Of a stretch of DNA of 6,253 nucleotides, positions 1 to 6,253 are shown piece by piece (position 1 is the stretch's first letter; every line of letters starts with the position of its first letter). The notes under the pieces are model-generated. The model saw nothing but the letters and a program-made list of their open reading frames with translations. It was not told where the DNA came from and ran no database searches. Source of the DNA: Clostridia bacterium (GTDB lineage Bacteria; Bacillota; Clostridia; Christensenellales; Borkfalkiaceae); NCBI GenBank assembly GCA_029063275.1, contig JAIDOO010000391.1:1-6253 (forward strand), read 5' to 3'. Made by a program: the position numbers and the translations under genes.

Positions 1-1
1 G

Positions 2-7
2 TATAAT
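2..7 (+). promoter_or_regulatory. possible -10 box upstream of tig
   Basis: The hexamer TATAAT, a perfect match to the sigma-A -10 consensus, lies 26 bp before the tig start codon. A transcript from it would have a short leader that still includes the SD AGGAGA at 18-23. The matching -35 would lie outside the window, so this rests on one hexamer in an AT-rich stretch. It could be the promoter of the tig-clpP operon or chance. Confidence 0.35.
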
Positions 8-33
8 TAAGACAAACAGGAGATTAATAAACA

Positions 34-1434
34 ATGAAGTATACGCAAACCGCCGGCGAAAAAAGTACGGTAAAGCTCACCATAACCTTCACCGAGGAAG
101 AGTGGCAGGAAGCTTTAAACAAGTCTTACGCAAGAGTAAGGGGCAAATATTCGGTGCCCGGTTTCAGAAAGGGCAAGGTTCCCAAGCCCGTGCTCGAAAC
201 ATATTACGGAAAGGGTGTTTTGTATGAAGAAGCGTTCAACGTTCTTTATTCCGAGCACTACGGCAATATTCTCGAAAAGGAAAAGGATAATTTTACCCCC
301 GTCGGCGAGCCTTCGCTCGACGTTGAGGACCTGACCGAGGGCAAGGGTCTTGTGCTCGGCGCAGTCGTGCCCGTAAAGCCCGAGGTTACGATTGAAAAAT
401 ATACAGGTTTAAAAATAAAGAAGTTTGAATATAATGTATCCGATGCCGAAGTGGAAAAGGAAGTTGAAAAAATTCTTCAAAGCGGCGCACAGAAGGTCGA
501 GGTTACGGACAGAGCCTGCAAATTGGGCGACACCGTAAATATCGATTTTTCGGGTAGCGTCGACGGCGAAAAGTTCCCCGGCGGCACTGCGGACGATTAT
601 AACCTCGAACTCGGAAGCGGCTCGTTCATTCCCGGTTTCGAAGAGGGCGTCGCAGGTATGAAAATCGGTGAAACCAAGGACATTAACGTCAAATTCCCCG
701 AGGATTATCAGGCTGAAAATCTCAAGGGCAAGGACGCGGTATTTAATATCGTTCTTCACAAAATCACCGAAAACAAGCTTCCCGAGCTTACCGACGAATA
801 CGTTAAATCGCACTCGCAGTCGGCTACGGTTGCCGAATATAAAAAGTCTGTGCGCGAACGCCTTGAAAAGAGCGCGGAAAACAAGGGCAGGGACGAAACC
901 GAAAACAGCATAATCAACGAAATCTGCAAGTACGCAAAGGTTGAAATACCCGACGCTATGATAGAGAGCGAAATTGACAGATTGGTGCAGGAATTCAGCT
1001 ACCGCCTTATGTATCAGGGCTTGAAGCTTGACGACTATCTTAAATATATGGAGCTTTCAATGGCGGACTTCCGCGCGCAGTATAAAGAGCAGGCGGAACA
1101 CAGGGTTTTAAGCCAGCTTGTGGTTGACAAAATCGTCAAGAGCGAAAAATTCACTGCGGAAGACAAAGAGGTTGAAGCTAAGATAGAAGAGCAGGCAAAA
1201 TCGGTTGAAAAGACCGTAGCCGAATATAAAAAGGGTATGGACCCCAGACAGCTCGACTATATCAAAAACGATATTATCATTACAAAAATGTTCGATTTCC
1301 TTAAAGCCAACAACGAGATGTCGGGCGAGGAAGTGAAGAAAGCGCCCGCAAAAAAAGCGGCGGCAAAAACCGAACAGTCGGGCACTGCGGAAAAGAAAGC
1401 ACCCGCAAAAAAGCCCGCGGCTAAAAAAGAATAA
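34..1434 (+). CDS. tig: trigger factor, ribosome-associated chaperone and peptidyl-prolyl isomerase
   Basis: Trigger factor binds the large ribosomal subunit at the exit tunnel and shields emerging polypeptides; its FKBP-like domain is a prolyl cis-trans isomerase. The N-terminal ribosome-binding domain (about residues 1-115) carries the signature GFRKGK at 43-48, followed by [11 protein letters not shown]. The FKBP-type PPIase domain (about 160-246) shows [18 protein letters not shown] and [11 protein letters not shown]. The helical C-terminal chaperone region runs to about 430 and begins after [10 protein letters not shown]. The family is usually about 425-430 residues; this protein has 466. 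The excess is a tail from about 435 rich in Lys, Ala and Pro, with KKAPAKK twice (435-441, 454-460). The ATG at 34 follows AGGAGA at 18-23. clpP follows after 17 bp, suggesting one transcript. The function is certain by family; the role of the tail is unknown. Confidence 0.97.
   Translation: MKYTQTAGEKSTVKLTITFTEEEWQEALNKSYARVRGKYSVPGFRKGKVPKPVLETYYGKGVLYEEAFNVLYSEHYGNILEKEKDNFTPVGEPSLDVEDLTEGKGLVLGAVVPVKPEVTIEKYTGLKIKKFEYNVSDAEVEKEVEKILQSGAQKVEVTDRACKLGDTVNIDFSGSVDGEKFPGGTADDYNLELGSGSFIPGFEEGVAGMKIGETKDINVKFPEDYQAENLKGKDAVFNIVLHKITENKLPELTDEYVKSHSQSATVAEYKKSVRERLEKSAENKGRDETENSIINEICKYAKVEIPDAMIESEIDRLVQEFSYRLMYQGLKLDDYLKYMELSMADFRAQYKEQAEHRVLSQLVVDKIVKSEKFTAEDKEVEAKIEEQAKSVEKTVAEYKKGMDPRQLDYIKNDIIITKMFDFLKANNEMSGEEVKKAPAKKAAAKTEQSGTAEKKAPAKKPAAKKE
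1336..1413 (+). repeat. two copies of a 21-bp in-frame repeat coding KKAPAKK in the tig tail
   Basis: Positions 1336-1356 and 1393-1413 match at 19 of 21 bases and both encode KKAPAKK. They lie 57 bp apart, a multiple of three, so gain or loss of the unit would keep frame. Both differences are synonymous third-position changes (gcg/gca and aaa/aag). This suggests that the tail grew by internal duplication, or that selection keeps the peptide. Confidence 0.7.
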
Positions 1435-1438
1435 GAAG

Positions 1439-1444
1439 AGGAGG
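1439..1444 (+). promoter_or_regulatory. strong RBS fixing the TTG start of clpP
   Basis: A full AGGAGG lies just after the tig stop (1432-1434), with 7 nt between it and the TTG at 1452. There is no ATG or GTG nearby in frame, so this site decides the start. Its position in the 17-bp gap would allow ribosomes finishing tig to reinitiate on clpP. Confidence 0.85.
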
Positions 1445-1451
1445 CTCGATT

Positions 1452-2042
1452 TTGGAACGCAACGCATTAGTACCTTACATTGTAGAACAGACTTCCCGCG
1501 GGGAGCGTTCGTATGACATTTACAGCCGTCTTTTAGAGGACAGAATAATCTTTTTAAGCGGCGAAATAGACGACGCGGTGGCTAACACCGTAGTAGCACA
1601 GCTTATATATCTCGAAGCGAAGGATCCCCAGAAGGATATTTCGCTGTATATCAACAGCCCCGGCGGTTCGGTATCGGCAGGACTTGCGATTTACGACACT
1701 ATGAACTATATCAAATGCGACGTTTCTACCATCTGCATAGGTATGGCGGCTTCTATGGGCGCATTCCTCTTATCCAGCGGCGCTAGGGGCAAAAGATACG
1801 CTCTTCCCAACAGCGAAATTATGATTCACCAGCCTTTGGGCGGCGCTCAGGGTCAGGCGAGCGATATTAAGATTGCGGCTGAGCACATTCTGAGAACCAA
1901 GCAGAAGCTGAACACGATTCTCGCGCAGAATTCGGGCAGACCGCTCGCGGAAATCGAGCGCGACACGGACAGGGATAATTACCTTTCCGCACAGCAGGCT
2001 CAGGAATACGGACTTATCGACAAAGTATTCTATAAGAGATAA
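1452..2042 (+). CDS. clpP: ATP-dependent Clp protease proteolytic subunit ClpP
   Basis: ClpP is the cytoplasmic serine peptidase that forms two stacked heptameric rings and degrades proteins delivered by ClpX or other Clp ATPases. The Ser-His-Asp triad is complete. Ser101 is in GMAASMGAF, His126 in MIHQPLGG, and Asp175 in the [11 protein letters not shown] segment; the 25- and 74-residue spacings from Ser match those in E. coli and Bacillus. The oxyanion-region motif SPGGSV is at 69-74. The N-terminus reads [22 protein letters not shown], typical of the family, so any propeptide is very short. At 196 residues the length is normal. Translation starts at TTG, supported by the AGGAGG. It sits between tig and clpX, its usual partner, but 189 bp of structured spacer separate it from clpX. 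Confidence 0.97.
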   Translation: MERNALVPYIVEQTSRGERSYDIYSRLLEDRIIFLSGEIDDAVANTVVAQLIYLEAKDPQKDISLYINSPGGSVSAGLAIYDTMNYIKCDVSTICIGMAASMGAFLLSSGARGKRYALPNSEIMIHQPLGGAQGQASDIKIAAEHILRTKQKLNTILAQNSGRPLAEIERDTDRDNYLSAQQAQEYGLIDKVFYKR

Positions 2043-2109
2043 TTCAAATGCAAATCTCAGGCGCAATACTGCGTATTTAAAGTCAGATTGTAGCCGTTTG
2101 AAATTTTTT
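2043..2109 (+). terminator. weak nested fold plus T6 run after clpP (possible partial terminator)
   Basis: Complementary segments nest around a common centre: 2043-2048 with 2097-2102 (6 bp), 2051-2057 with 2085-2090 (one bulge), and 2061-2065 with 2070-2074 (5 bp including a G-T, 4-nt loop). The outer right arm is followed almost at once by six T at 2104-2109. The outer stems are AT-rich and the loops large, so this is at best a weak or leaky terminator or a 3'-end structure. It could be chance. Confidence 0.25.
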
Positions 2110-2113
2110 AATT

Positions 2114-2119
2114 GATAAT
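2114..2119 (+). promoter_or_regulatory. possible weak -10 of a clpX promoter
   Basis: GATAAT matches the -10 consensus at five of six positions. Upstream, TTGAAA at 2098-2103 is only 10 bp away (too close) and TTGTAG at 2088-2093 is 20 bp away (too far and poor). If used, transcription would begin near 2126, at the left arm of the hairpin described next. A separate clpX promoter would explain the long clpP-clpX gap, but the evidence is thin. Confidence 0.2.
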
Positions 2120-2125
2120 GCCGTG

Positions 2126-2166
2126 AAAACGCAAGGCGGGGATTAATTTCCGCCGTTAAGCGTTTT
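2126..2166 (+). promoter_or_regulatory. two-tier hairpin in the clpX leader
   Basis: An outer 7-bp stem pairs AAAACGC (2126-2132) with GCGTTTT (2160-2166). An inner stem pairs GGCGGGG (2135-2141) with TTCCGCC (2148-2154), with two G-T pairs and a 6-nt loop. The two tiers are separated by an asymmetric internal loop (AA opposite GTTAA). The fold ends in a T-run (2163-2167) that is mostly used by the outer stem. The inner hairpin alone followed by GTTAAGCGTTTTT could act as a leaky terminator, and the full fold as a leader structure. It lies 65 nt before the clpX start. Confidence 0.45.
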
Positions 2167-2194
2167 TGCGACCATAATAATCCCGCTTAAAAGA

Positions 2195-2209
2195 TTTTGC
2201 TAGGCAAAA
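2195..2209 (+). promoter_or_regulatory. small hairpin just upstream of the clpX RBS
   Basis: TTTTGC (2195-2200) and GCAAAA (2204-2209) form a perfect 6-bp inverted repeat with a 3-nt loop, ending 10 nt before the SD at 2220-2226. The octamer AAAAGATT also occurs twice here as a direct repeat (2189-2196, 2206-2213). The hairpin is too short to claim a function. Confidence 0.25.
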
Positions 2210-2219
2210 GATTCGGGCG

Positions 2220-2226
2220 AAAGGAG
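2220..2226 (+). promoter_or_regulatory. RBS fixing the TTG start of clpX
   Basis: AAAGGAG is a good SD and is followed, after a 5-nt all-T spacer, by the TTG at 2232. No alternative start lies between this point and the first zinc-binding cysteine codon, so this site decides the start. Confidence 0.8.
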
Positions 2227-2231
2227 TTTTT

Positions 2232-3458
2232 TTGAAAGAAAAGAGATTTTGTTCTTTTTGCGGTAAAACCGAGGATAAAGTTAAAAGGCTTATTTCGGGG
2301 CAGGACGGCGCGTGCATCTGCGACGAGTGCGTTGAAATTTGCGGCGATATGGTAAAGGATCTGGAAGGCACGGGAATCGAGCCCGTTCCTCTCAAAAAAC
2401 CCGCCGAAATAAAGGAAGAGCTGGATAAATATATCGTCGGACAAAACGAAGCGAAAAAGGTGCTGTCGGTTGCGGTGTATAACCACTACAAACGCATCAA
2501 CAATCTCGCGGGCGGCGTAAAGGACGACAGCGAAGTAGAGATAGAAAAGAGCAATATTCTGCTTTTGGGCCCTACCGGCTGCGGAAAGACCTTGCTTGCA
2601 AGAACGCTTGCAAGAATTCTTAACGTGCCCTTTGCGTCTTCAGACGCTACGACCCTGACCGAGGCAGGCTACGTCGGTGAGGACGTTGAAAATATTTTAC
2701 TGAAATTAATCCAAAACGCCGACTATGATATCGAAAAGGCTCAGCGCGGAATTATTTATATCGACGAAATCGATAAAATCGCCAGAAAGAGCGAAAACGT
2801 TTCTATAACCCGCGACGTTTCGGGCGAGGGCGTACAGCAGGCGCTTTTGAAAATTATCGAAAGCACCGTCGCAAACGTGCCCCCTCAGGGCGGCAGAAAG
2901 CACCCCCAGCAGGAGTGTCTGAGAATAGACACTACTAATATCCTGTTTATCTGCGGAGGCGCGTTTGTAGGGCTTGACAAAATCGTGCAAAAGCGCAAGG
3001 ACAGCACGTCGCTTGGCTTCGGCGGTTCGGTCAAGAACAACGAAGAAAACGTTTACGAAATGCTTGCCGACGTAAAACCGCAGGATTTGACTGGCTTCGG
3101 ACTTATACCCGAGTTTGTCGGGCGCGTGCCTATCGTGGTAAGTCTGCACCCTCTGAACGAGGAAGCGTTGGTCAATATTCTCACCCAGCCCAAAAACGCG
3201 ATTATAAAGCAGTACCAGAAGCTTATAGCTATGGACGGCGTAAAACTTACCGTAGAGGACGGCGCGGTGCGCGAAATCGCAAATACGGCAATCCGCTTAA
3301 AGACCGGCGCGAGGGGACTGAGAACCATTATCGAGAGCTTTATGACCTCGGTAATGTACAAACTGCCCTCCGAGAAAAACGTCAAAGAGGTAGTAGTTAC
3401 CAAAGAGTGCGTAACCGATAAAGCCGAGCCCAAGATTATTTATCAGGAAACAGCTTAA
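2232..3458 (+). CDS. clpX: ATP-dependent Clp protease ATP-binding subunit ClpX
   Basis: ClpX is a hexameric AAA+ unfoldase in the cytoplasm that recognises tagged or damaged proteins, unfolds them and threads them into ClpP. The N-terminal zinc-binding domain has the four expected cysteines, Cys7, Cys10, Cys30 and Cys33, plus an extra Cys28. The AAA+ core shows Walker A GPTGCGKT at 113-120, pore loop GYVGED at 146-151, Walker [10 protein letters not shown] at 174-182, the RKH loop at 222-224, the arginine finger in EFVGRVP (Arg298), and the sensor 2 motif GAR with Arg361. The ClpP-docking tripeptide is LGF (261-263), where E. coli has IGF. At 408 residues it is close to the usual length. The start is TTG with a good SD. 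It follows clpP after 189 bp with several possible RNA folds and precedes lon. All key residues are present, so it should be active. Confidence 0.97.
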   Translation: MKEKRFCSFCGKTEDKVKRLISGQDGACICDECVEICGDMVKDLEGTGIEPVPLKKPAEIKEELDKYIVGQNEAKKVLSVAVYNHYKRINNLAGGVKDDSEVEIEKSNILLLGPTGCGKTLLARTLARILNVPFASSDATTLTEAGYVGEDVENILLKLIQNADYDIEKAQRGIIYIDEIDKIARKSENVSITRDVSGEGVQQALLKIIESTVANVPPQGGRKHPQQECLRIDTTNILFICGGAFVGLDKIVQKRKDSTSLGFGGSVKNNEENVYEMLADVKPQDLTGFGLIPEFVGRVPIVVSLHPLNEEALVNILTQPKNAIIKQYQKLIAMDGVKLTVEDGAVREIANTAIRLKTGARGLRTIIESFMTSVMYKLPSEKNVKEVVVTKECVTDKAEPKIIYQETA

Positions 3459-3482
3459 CGGTACAACAAATTACTATTAACG

Positions 3483-3513
3483 CGCCAAACGTGCCGTTTA
3501 CGTGCATTTGGCG
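3483..3513 (+). promoter_or_regulatory. first of two adjacent hairpins between clpX and lon
   Basis: CGCCAAA (3483-3489) pairs perfectly with TTTGGCG (3507-3513). After one mismatch the stem continues for four more pairs, two of them G-T, closing a small loop. It begins 24 nt after the clpX stop and is followed by GTTTAGG rather than a T-run, so it is not a classical terminator by itself. It could protect the 3' end of a clpX transcript or be part of a lon leader. Confidence 0.45.
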
Positions 3514-3514
3514 T

Positions 3515-3551
3515 TTAGGCGGGCTGTTTATATTTATAACAGCCCGCCTAA
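3515..3551 (+). terminator. perfect 14-bp GC-rich hairpin before lon (terminator or leader structure)
   Basis: TTAGGCGGGCTGTT (3515-3528) and its exact reverse complement (3538-3551) flank a 9-nt AT loop. This is the strongest hairpin in the window. Only TTTAAA follows the right arm, so the U-tract is poor for an intrinsic terminator on the + strand, and there is none on the - strand. It ends 7 nt before the lon SD (3559-3564), close enough to affect ribosome access or to mark a processed 5' end. Whether it terminates clpX transcripts, attenuates lon or stabilises mRNA cannot be decided here. Confidence 0.5.
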
Positions 3552-3558
3552 TTTAAAC

Positions 3559-3564
3559 AGGGAG
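3559..3564 (+). promoter_or_regulatory. RBS that selects ATG 3571 as the lon start
   Basis: AGGGAG lies 6 nt before the ATG at 3571, ideal spacing. The alternative in-frame GTG at 3502 has no SD, sits inside the first hairpin arm, and would make the 14-bp hairpin coding. The protein from 3571 ([20 protein letters not shown]) begins as LonA proteins usually do. Confidence 0.85.
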
Positions 3565-3570
3565 AAAAAT

Positions 3571-5874
3571 ATGGCTAATTTACAGGAGTTTCCGCTTTTA
3601 GCCCTTCGCGGAAGAGTGGTCTTTCCCAATACCGCTATGTCGTTCGACGTCGGACGGCTGGTTTCGCTTACGGCTGTAAAACTCGCGTCGGAAAAGGATT
3701 CACGCCTGCTTGTTTGCACCCAAAAAGTGCAGGATAAGGAAGAAATCGGCGAAAACGACCTTTACGAAGTGGGTACGGTCGTAAAAATCAGGCAGATAAC
3801 CAAGCTTCCCGGTAATTCCATAAGAATTTCCGTGGAAGGTCTTTACCGTGCCCGCGCAAAACAGATTTTCAAAGAGAACGGCTCGTTTATATCGGTCGCG
3901 GAAGAGATTACGCCGGTACACGGCGATGTTGCGCTTGAAGAGGCGTATTTCCGCACCGCAAAGGAAATTTTAAAGGACGTAACAAGCGACAACCGCTTCG
4001 GCAAGGACGTCTTGTCGGCGCTGGAAAGGTGTACCGACCCTGATGATTTTGTAAATCTGGCGGGGCACTATATGCAGATACGGGTCGACCAGAAGCAGGA
4101 GCTTTTGGAGTGCGAACGCACTGCGGACAGGCTTAAGCTGTGCGACAGGTATCTCAATTACGAGCTTGAAATCAGCCGTTTGGAGCGCAAAATCGGCGCG
4201 GTGGTCAGACAGAATATAGAAAAGAACCAAAAGGAATACTATCTCCGCGAACAGCTCCGCGCCATTCACACGGAGCTTGGCGACGACGGCGAGGAAAAGG
4301 ACGAGTTAGAGCAGAAAATCAAGGAAAAGGGATTGCCTCGTGAGGTTGAAGAAAAGGCGTTGAAAGAGCTTTCGAGAATGTCGCGTATGCAGTCCTCTTC
4401 GCCCGAATACAACGTTTTGCGCCTCTATATCGACTGGTTGCTGGATTTGCCCTGGAACGAAAGCACCTGCGACACCGAATTGCTTTCGGACGCGGTTAAA
4501 ATTCTCAACGAGGACCATTACGGGCTTGAAAAGATAAAGGAGCGCATAACCGAGTATCTTGCGGTTTTAAAGCGCACGGACGGAGCAAACGCGCCCATAC
4601 TCTGTTTTGTCGGACCTCCGGGCGTCGGTAAGACCTCGATAGCTTCTTCCATTGCAAGGAGCCTTGGCAGAAAGTTTGTCAGAATGAGCCTCGGCGGCGT
4701 AAAGGACGAGGCGGAAATCCGCGGACACAGAAAGACCTACGTCGGCTCGATGCCCGGCAGAATTATCACCGGTATGAAAAAGGCTGGCACTATAAATCCC
4801 GTGTTCCTTCTTGACGAAGTCGACAAGATTTCTTCCGACCTTCGCGGCGACCCCTCGGGAGCGCTTTTGGAGGTTTTGGACCCCGCGCAAAACTGTACTT
4901 TCGTAGACAGGTATATAGAGGTGCCTTACGATTTGAGCAAGGTACTTTTCGTAACCACGGCAAACACGCTGGATACAATTCCAGCGCCTTTGCTGGACAG
5001 AATGGAAATTATCGAGCTCGGCGGTTACACCTCGGAAGAGAAAAAAGAAATTGCAAAACGCTATCTCGTGCCCAAAAAGCAACAGGCAAACGGTTTGAAA
5101 AAGGAAGAATTTTCCATAACGGCGGGAGCGATAGACGCTTTAATCGACGGCTACACTATGGAGGCGGGCGTCAGAAATTTAGAGCGTATGATAGACGCGG
5201 TTTGCCGTAAAGCCGCAGTAAAGCTTTCTGACGGCAACGCTGAAAAAGTAAGCGTAACCGCCAAAAATTTAGCCGATTTAATCGGAGCGAAAAAATACGA
5301 TAAAAACGGAGGCGCACTGGATAACGACGAGGTCGGCGCGGCTACCGGACTTGCGTGGACGGCGGTCGGCGGAACGACGCTTACTATCGAGGTTTCGGCA
5401 ATGCACGGCAAGGGCGATATACTCCTTACGGGCAAGCTCGGCGACGTTATGAAAGAGAGCGCGAGGGCGGCGATAAGCTATATCCGTTCCAACAGCGAAA
5501 GCTACGGAATAGACGTTTCCGTTTTCGAAACGACGGATATTCATATTCACGTTCCCGAGGGCGCAACTCCTAAGGACGGACCAAGCGCGGGGATTACTAT
5601 GGCTACGGCGATACTTTCGGCATTTACTAAAAAGCCCGTCAAAAAATCGATTGCAATGACCGGTGAAATTACACTGCGCGGAAAGGTACTGCCGATAGGC
5701 GGACTTAAAGAAAAGGCGCTTGCCGCTTACAGAAATGGAATTCACGACGTGATTATTCCCGCAGACAACCAAAAAGATTTGGAGGACATTCCCGAAACGG
5801 TACGCGGGAGTATTAACTTTATTCCCGTAACCGAGGTCGATACGGTGTTCAAAAGCGCAATCATAGGTATTTAA
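3571..5874 (+). CDS. lon: ATP-dependent serine protease Lon (LonA type)
   Basis: Lon is a soluble homohexameric AAA+ protease that unfolds and degrades misfolded and short-lived regulatory proteins in one polypeptide. The N-terminal substrate-binding domain (about 1-200) starts with [14 protein letters not shown] helical, charged linker follows (about 200-270, including [14 protein letters not shown]). The AAA+ module has Walker A GPPGVGKT at 348-355, pore loop YVGSMPGRI at 390-398, Walker [10 protein letters not shown] at 411-419, sensor 1 Asn465, arginine finger Arg477, and a sensor 2 arginine in GVRNLER (535). The C-terminal peptidase domain has the Ser-Lys dyad: Ser672 in KDGPSAG and Lys715 in [12 protein letters not shown], with the family spacing of 43 residues. 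It has no membrane segment, unlike LonB. With the start at 3571 it has 767 residues, normal for LonA. It lies 112 bp after clpX behind two hairpins, and its stop abuts engB. Intact and probably active. Confidence 0.97.
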   Translation: MANLQEFPLLALRGRVVFPNTAMSFDVGRLVSLTAVKLASEKDSRLLVCTQKVQDKEEIGENDLYEVGTVVKIRQITKLPGNSIRISVEGLYRARAKQIFKENGSFISVAEEITPVHGDVALEEAYFRTAKEILKDVTSDNRFGKDVLSALERCTDPDDFVNLAGHYMQIRVDQKQELLECERTADRLKLCDRYLNYELEISRLERKIGAVVRQNIEKNQKEYYLREQLRAIHTELGDDGEEKDELEQKIKEKGLPREVEEKALKELSRMSRMQSSSPEYNVLRLYIDWLLDLPWNESTCDTELLSDAVKILNEDHYGLEKIKERITEYLAVLKRTDGANAPILCFVGPPGVGKTSIASSIARSLGRKFVRMSLGGVKDEAEIRGHRKTYVGSMPGRIITGMKKAGTINPVFLLDEVDKISSDLRGDPSGALLEVLDPAQNCTFVDRYIEVPYDLSKVLFVTTANTLDTIPAPLLDRMEIIELGGYTSEEKKEIAKRYLVPKKQQANGLKKEEFSITAGAIDALIDGYTMEAGVRNLERMIDAVCRKAAVKLSDGNAEKVSVTAKNLADLIGAKKYDKNGGALDNDEVGAATGLAWTAVGGTTLTIEVSAMHGKGDILLTGKLGDVMKESARAAISYIRSNSESYGIDVSVFETTDIHIHVPEGATPKDGPSAGITMATAILSAFTKKPVKKSIAMTGEITLRGKVLPIGGLKEKALAAYRNGIHDVIIPADNQKDLEDIPETVRGSINFIPVTEVDTVFKSAIIGI

Positions 5875-6253
5875 ATGTTGAAAATTACTAATGCGGAATT
5901 TATCATAAGCGCGGCGGATAAATCGCAGTTTGTCAAAAGCGAAAAGCCGATAATTGCGGTGTGCGGAAAATCGAACGTCGGAAAATCCAGCTTTATAAAT
6001 ATGCTCGCGGGCAGAAAAAAGCTTGCAAAGGTTTCAAAAGACCCGGGCAGGACCAGGCTTATAAATTATTTCGACTTCGGCGACTTTATATTAGCGGATT
6101 TGCCCGGTTACGGCTTTGCACGCGTTTCCAAGCAGGAAAAAGACAAGTGGGCGCGCCTTTTGGAAACCTTCTTTGCGGAAAAATGCGCCGACCACGTTTT
6201 CGCGCTCTGCGATATACGCCACGACCCCACTGCCGACGACAGGCATATGGTGG
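5875..6253 (+). CDS. engB: ribosome biogenesis GTP-binding protein EngB (YsxC/YihA), partial, cut by window edge
   Basis: EngB is a small TRAFAC-class GTPase needed for late assembly of the large ribosomal subunit. Only the first 126 codons are present and they stay open to the edge; the family is about 195-200 residues, so roughly the last third is missing. G1 (P-loop) is GKSNVGKS at 31-38, G2 lies in DPGRTRLINYF (Thr60), and G3 is DLPGYGFA from residue 75. The segment LCDIRHDPTADD at 111-122 is typical of EngB just before the G4 motif, which is outside the window. The ATG at 5875 is the base after the lon stop (5872-5874). The only SD-like sequence is a weak AGGT at 5865-5868 within lon, so translation probably depends on ribosomes finishing lon. 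lon-engB adjacency is common in Firmicutes, which supports the call. Confidence 0.95.
   Translation, partial: MLKITNAEFIISAADKSQFVKSEKPIIAVCGKSNVGKSSFINMLAGRKKLAKVSKDPGRTRLINYFDFGDFILADLPGYGFARVSKQEKDKWARLLETFFAEKCADHVFALCDIRHDPTADDRHMV

Noticed and set aside
409..813. Long open frame on the - strand opposite tig
   Set aside because: It lies wholly inside an intact, conserved gene, has no SD or recognisable domain, and has the composition expected from the antisense of Lys/Glu-rich codons.
2043..2231. A small gene or tRNA in the clpP-clpX gap
   Set aside because: I saw no + strand frame with start, SD and useful length, no tRNA-like cloverleaf, and no conserved TTCGA-type T-loop. The gap looks like untranslated leader or spacer.
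2156..2486. Two - strand open frames overlapping the clpX start
   Set aside because: They overlap each other and the clpX zinc-finger codons and encode low-complexity, unrecognisable peptides. I see no promoter or SD for them.
3515..3551. CIRCE (HrcA) operator before lon, suggested by the TTAG...CTAA ends and 9-nt spacer
   Set aside because: The CIRCE half-site TTAGCACTC is not present: after TTAG the arm reads GCGGGCTGTT. The shared ends and spacer length look like coincidence.
4567..5082. 171-codon - strand open frame opposite the lon AAA+ region, and another at 5278-5772 opposite the peptidase region
   Set aside because: Both are antisense of highly conserved Lon motifs, and their translations show no family resemblance. 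Codon bias on the + strand explains the absence of stops.
1..6253. A novel defence, mobile or otherwise undescribed multi-gene system
   Set aside because: Essentially all coding sequence belongs to five well-known core genes in a standard order. There are no transposase, integrase, toxin-antitoxin, CRISPR-like repeat or attachment-site signals.

Overview
The window is a conserved protein-quality-control locus. All five genes are on the + strand: trigger factor (tig), the ClpP peptidase, the ClpX unfoldase, an ATP-dependent Lon protease, and the first two thirds of the GTPase EngB (YsxC/YihA), which runs off the right edge. The order tig-clpP-clpX-lon-engB is typical of Firmicutes, especially Clostridia. 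Protein style (Firmicutes-type ClpP and ClpX), purine-rich Shine-Dalgarno (SD) sequences and two TTG starts agree with that. The balanced base composition (judged by eye, not counted) argues against a very AT-rich Clostridium. An uncultured or gut-type Clostridia lineage is my guess; genus cannot be told from this window.

Layout. Positions 1-33 hold a TATAAT-like -10 box and the tig ribosome binding site (RBS). tig (34-1434) ends in an unusual Lys/Ala/Pro-rich tail and is followed after 17 bp by clpP (1452-2042, TTG start, strong SD), so these two are probably co-transcribed. Positions 2043-2231 are a 189-bp gap with several possible RNA folds, including a two-tier hairpin at 2126-2166, and a weak promoter-like -10. 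clpX (2232-3458) also starts at TTG. Positions 3459-3570 are a 112-bp gap with two back-to-back hairpins, the second a perfect 14-bp stem ending 19 nt before the lon start. lon is best started at ATG 3571 (767 aa) rather than at an upstream in-frame GTG. Its stop codon directly abuts the engB ATG at 5875.

How the genes work together. Trigger factor catches nascent chains at the ribosome exit. ClpX unfolds tagged or damaged proteins and feeds them to ClpP. Lon independently degrades misfolded and regulatory proteins. EngB is a ribosome large-subunit assembly GTPase commonly found behind lon. All visible catalytic and nucleotide-binding residues are intact in the four complete genes and in the visible part of EngB.

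I see no mobile element, CRISPR array, RNA gene or novel multi-gene system. The points worth a second look are the trigger factor tail with its internal DNA repeat, the structured intergenic leaders before clpX and lon, and the start and coupling arrangements.
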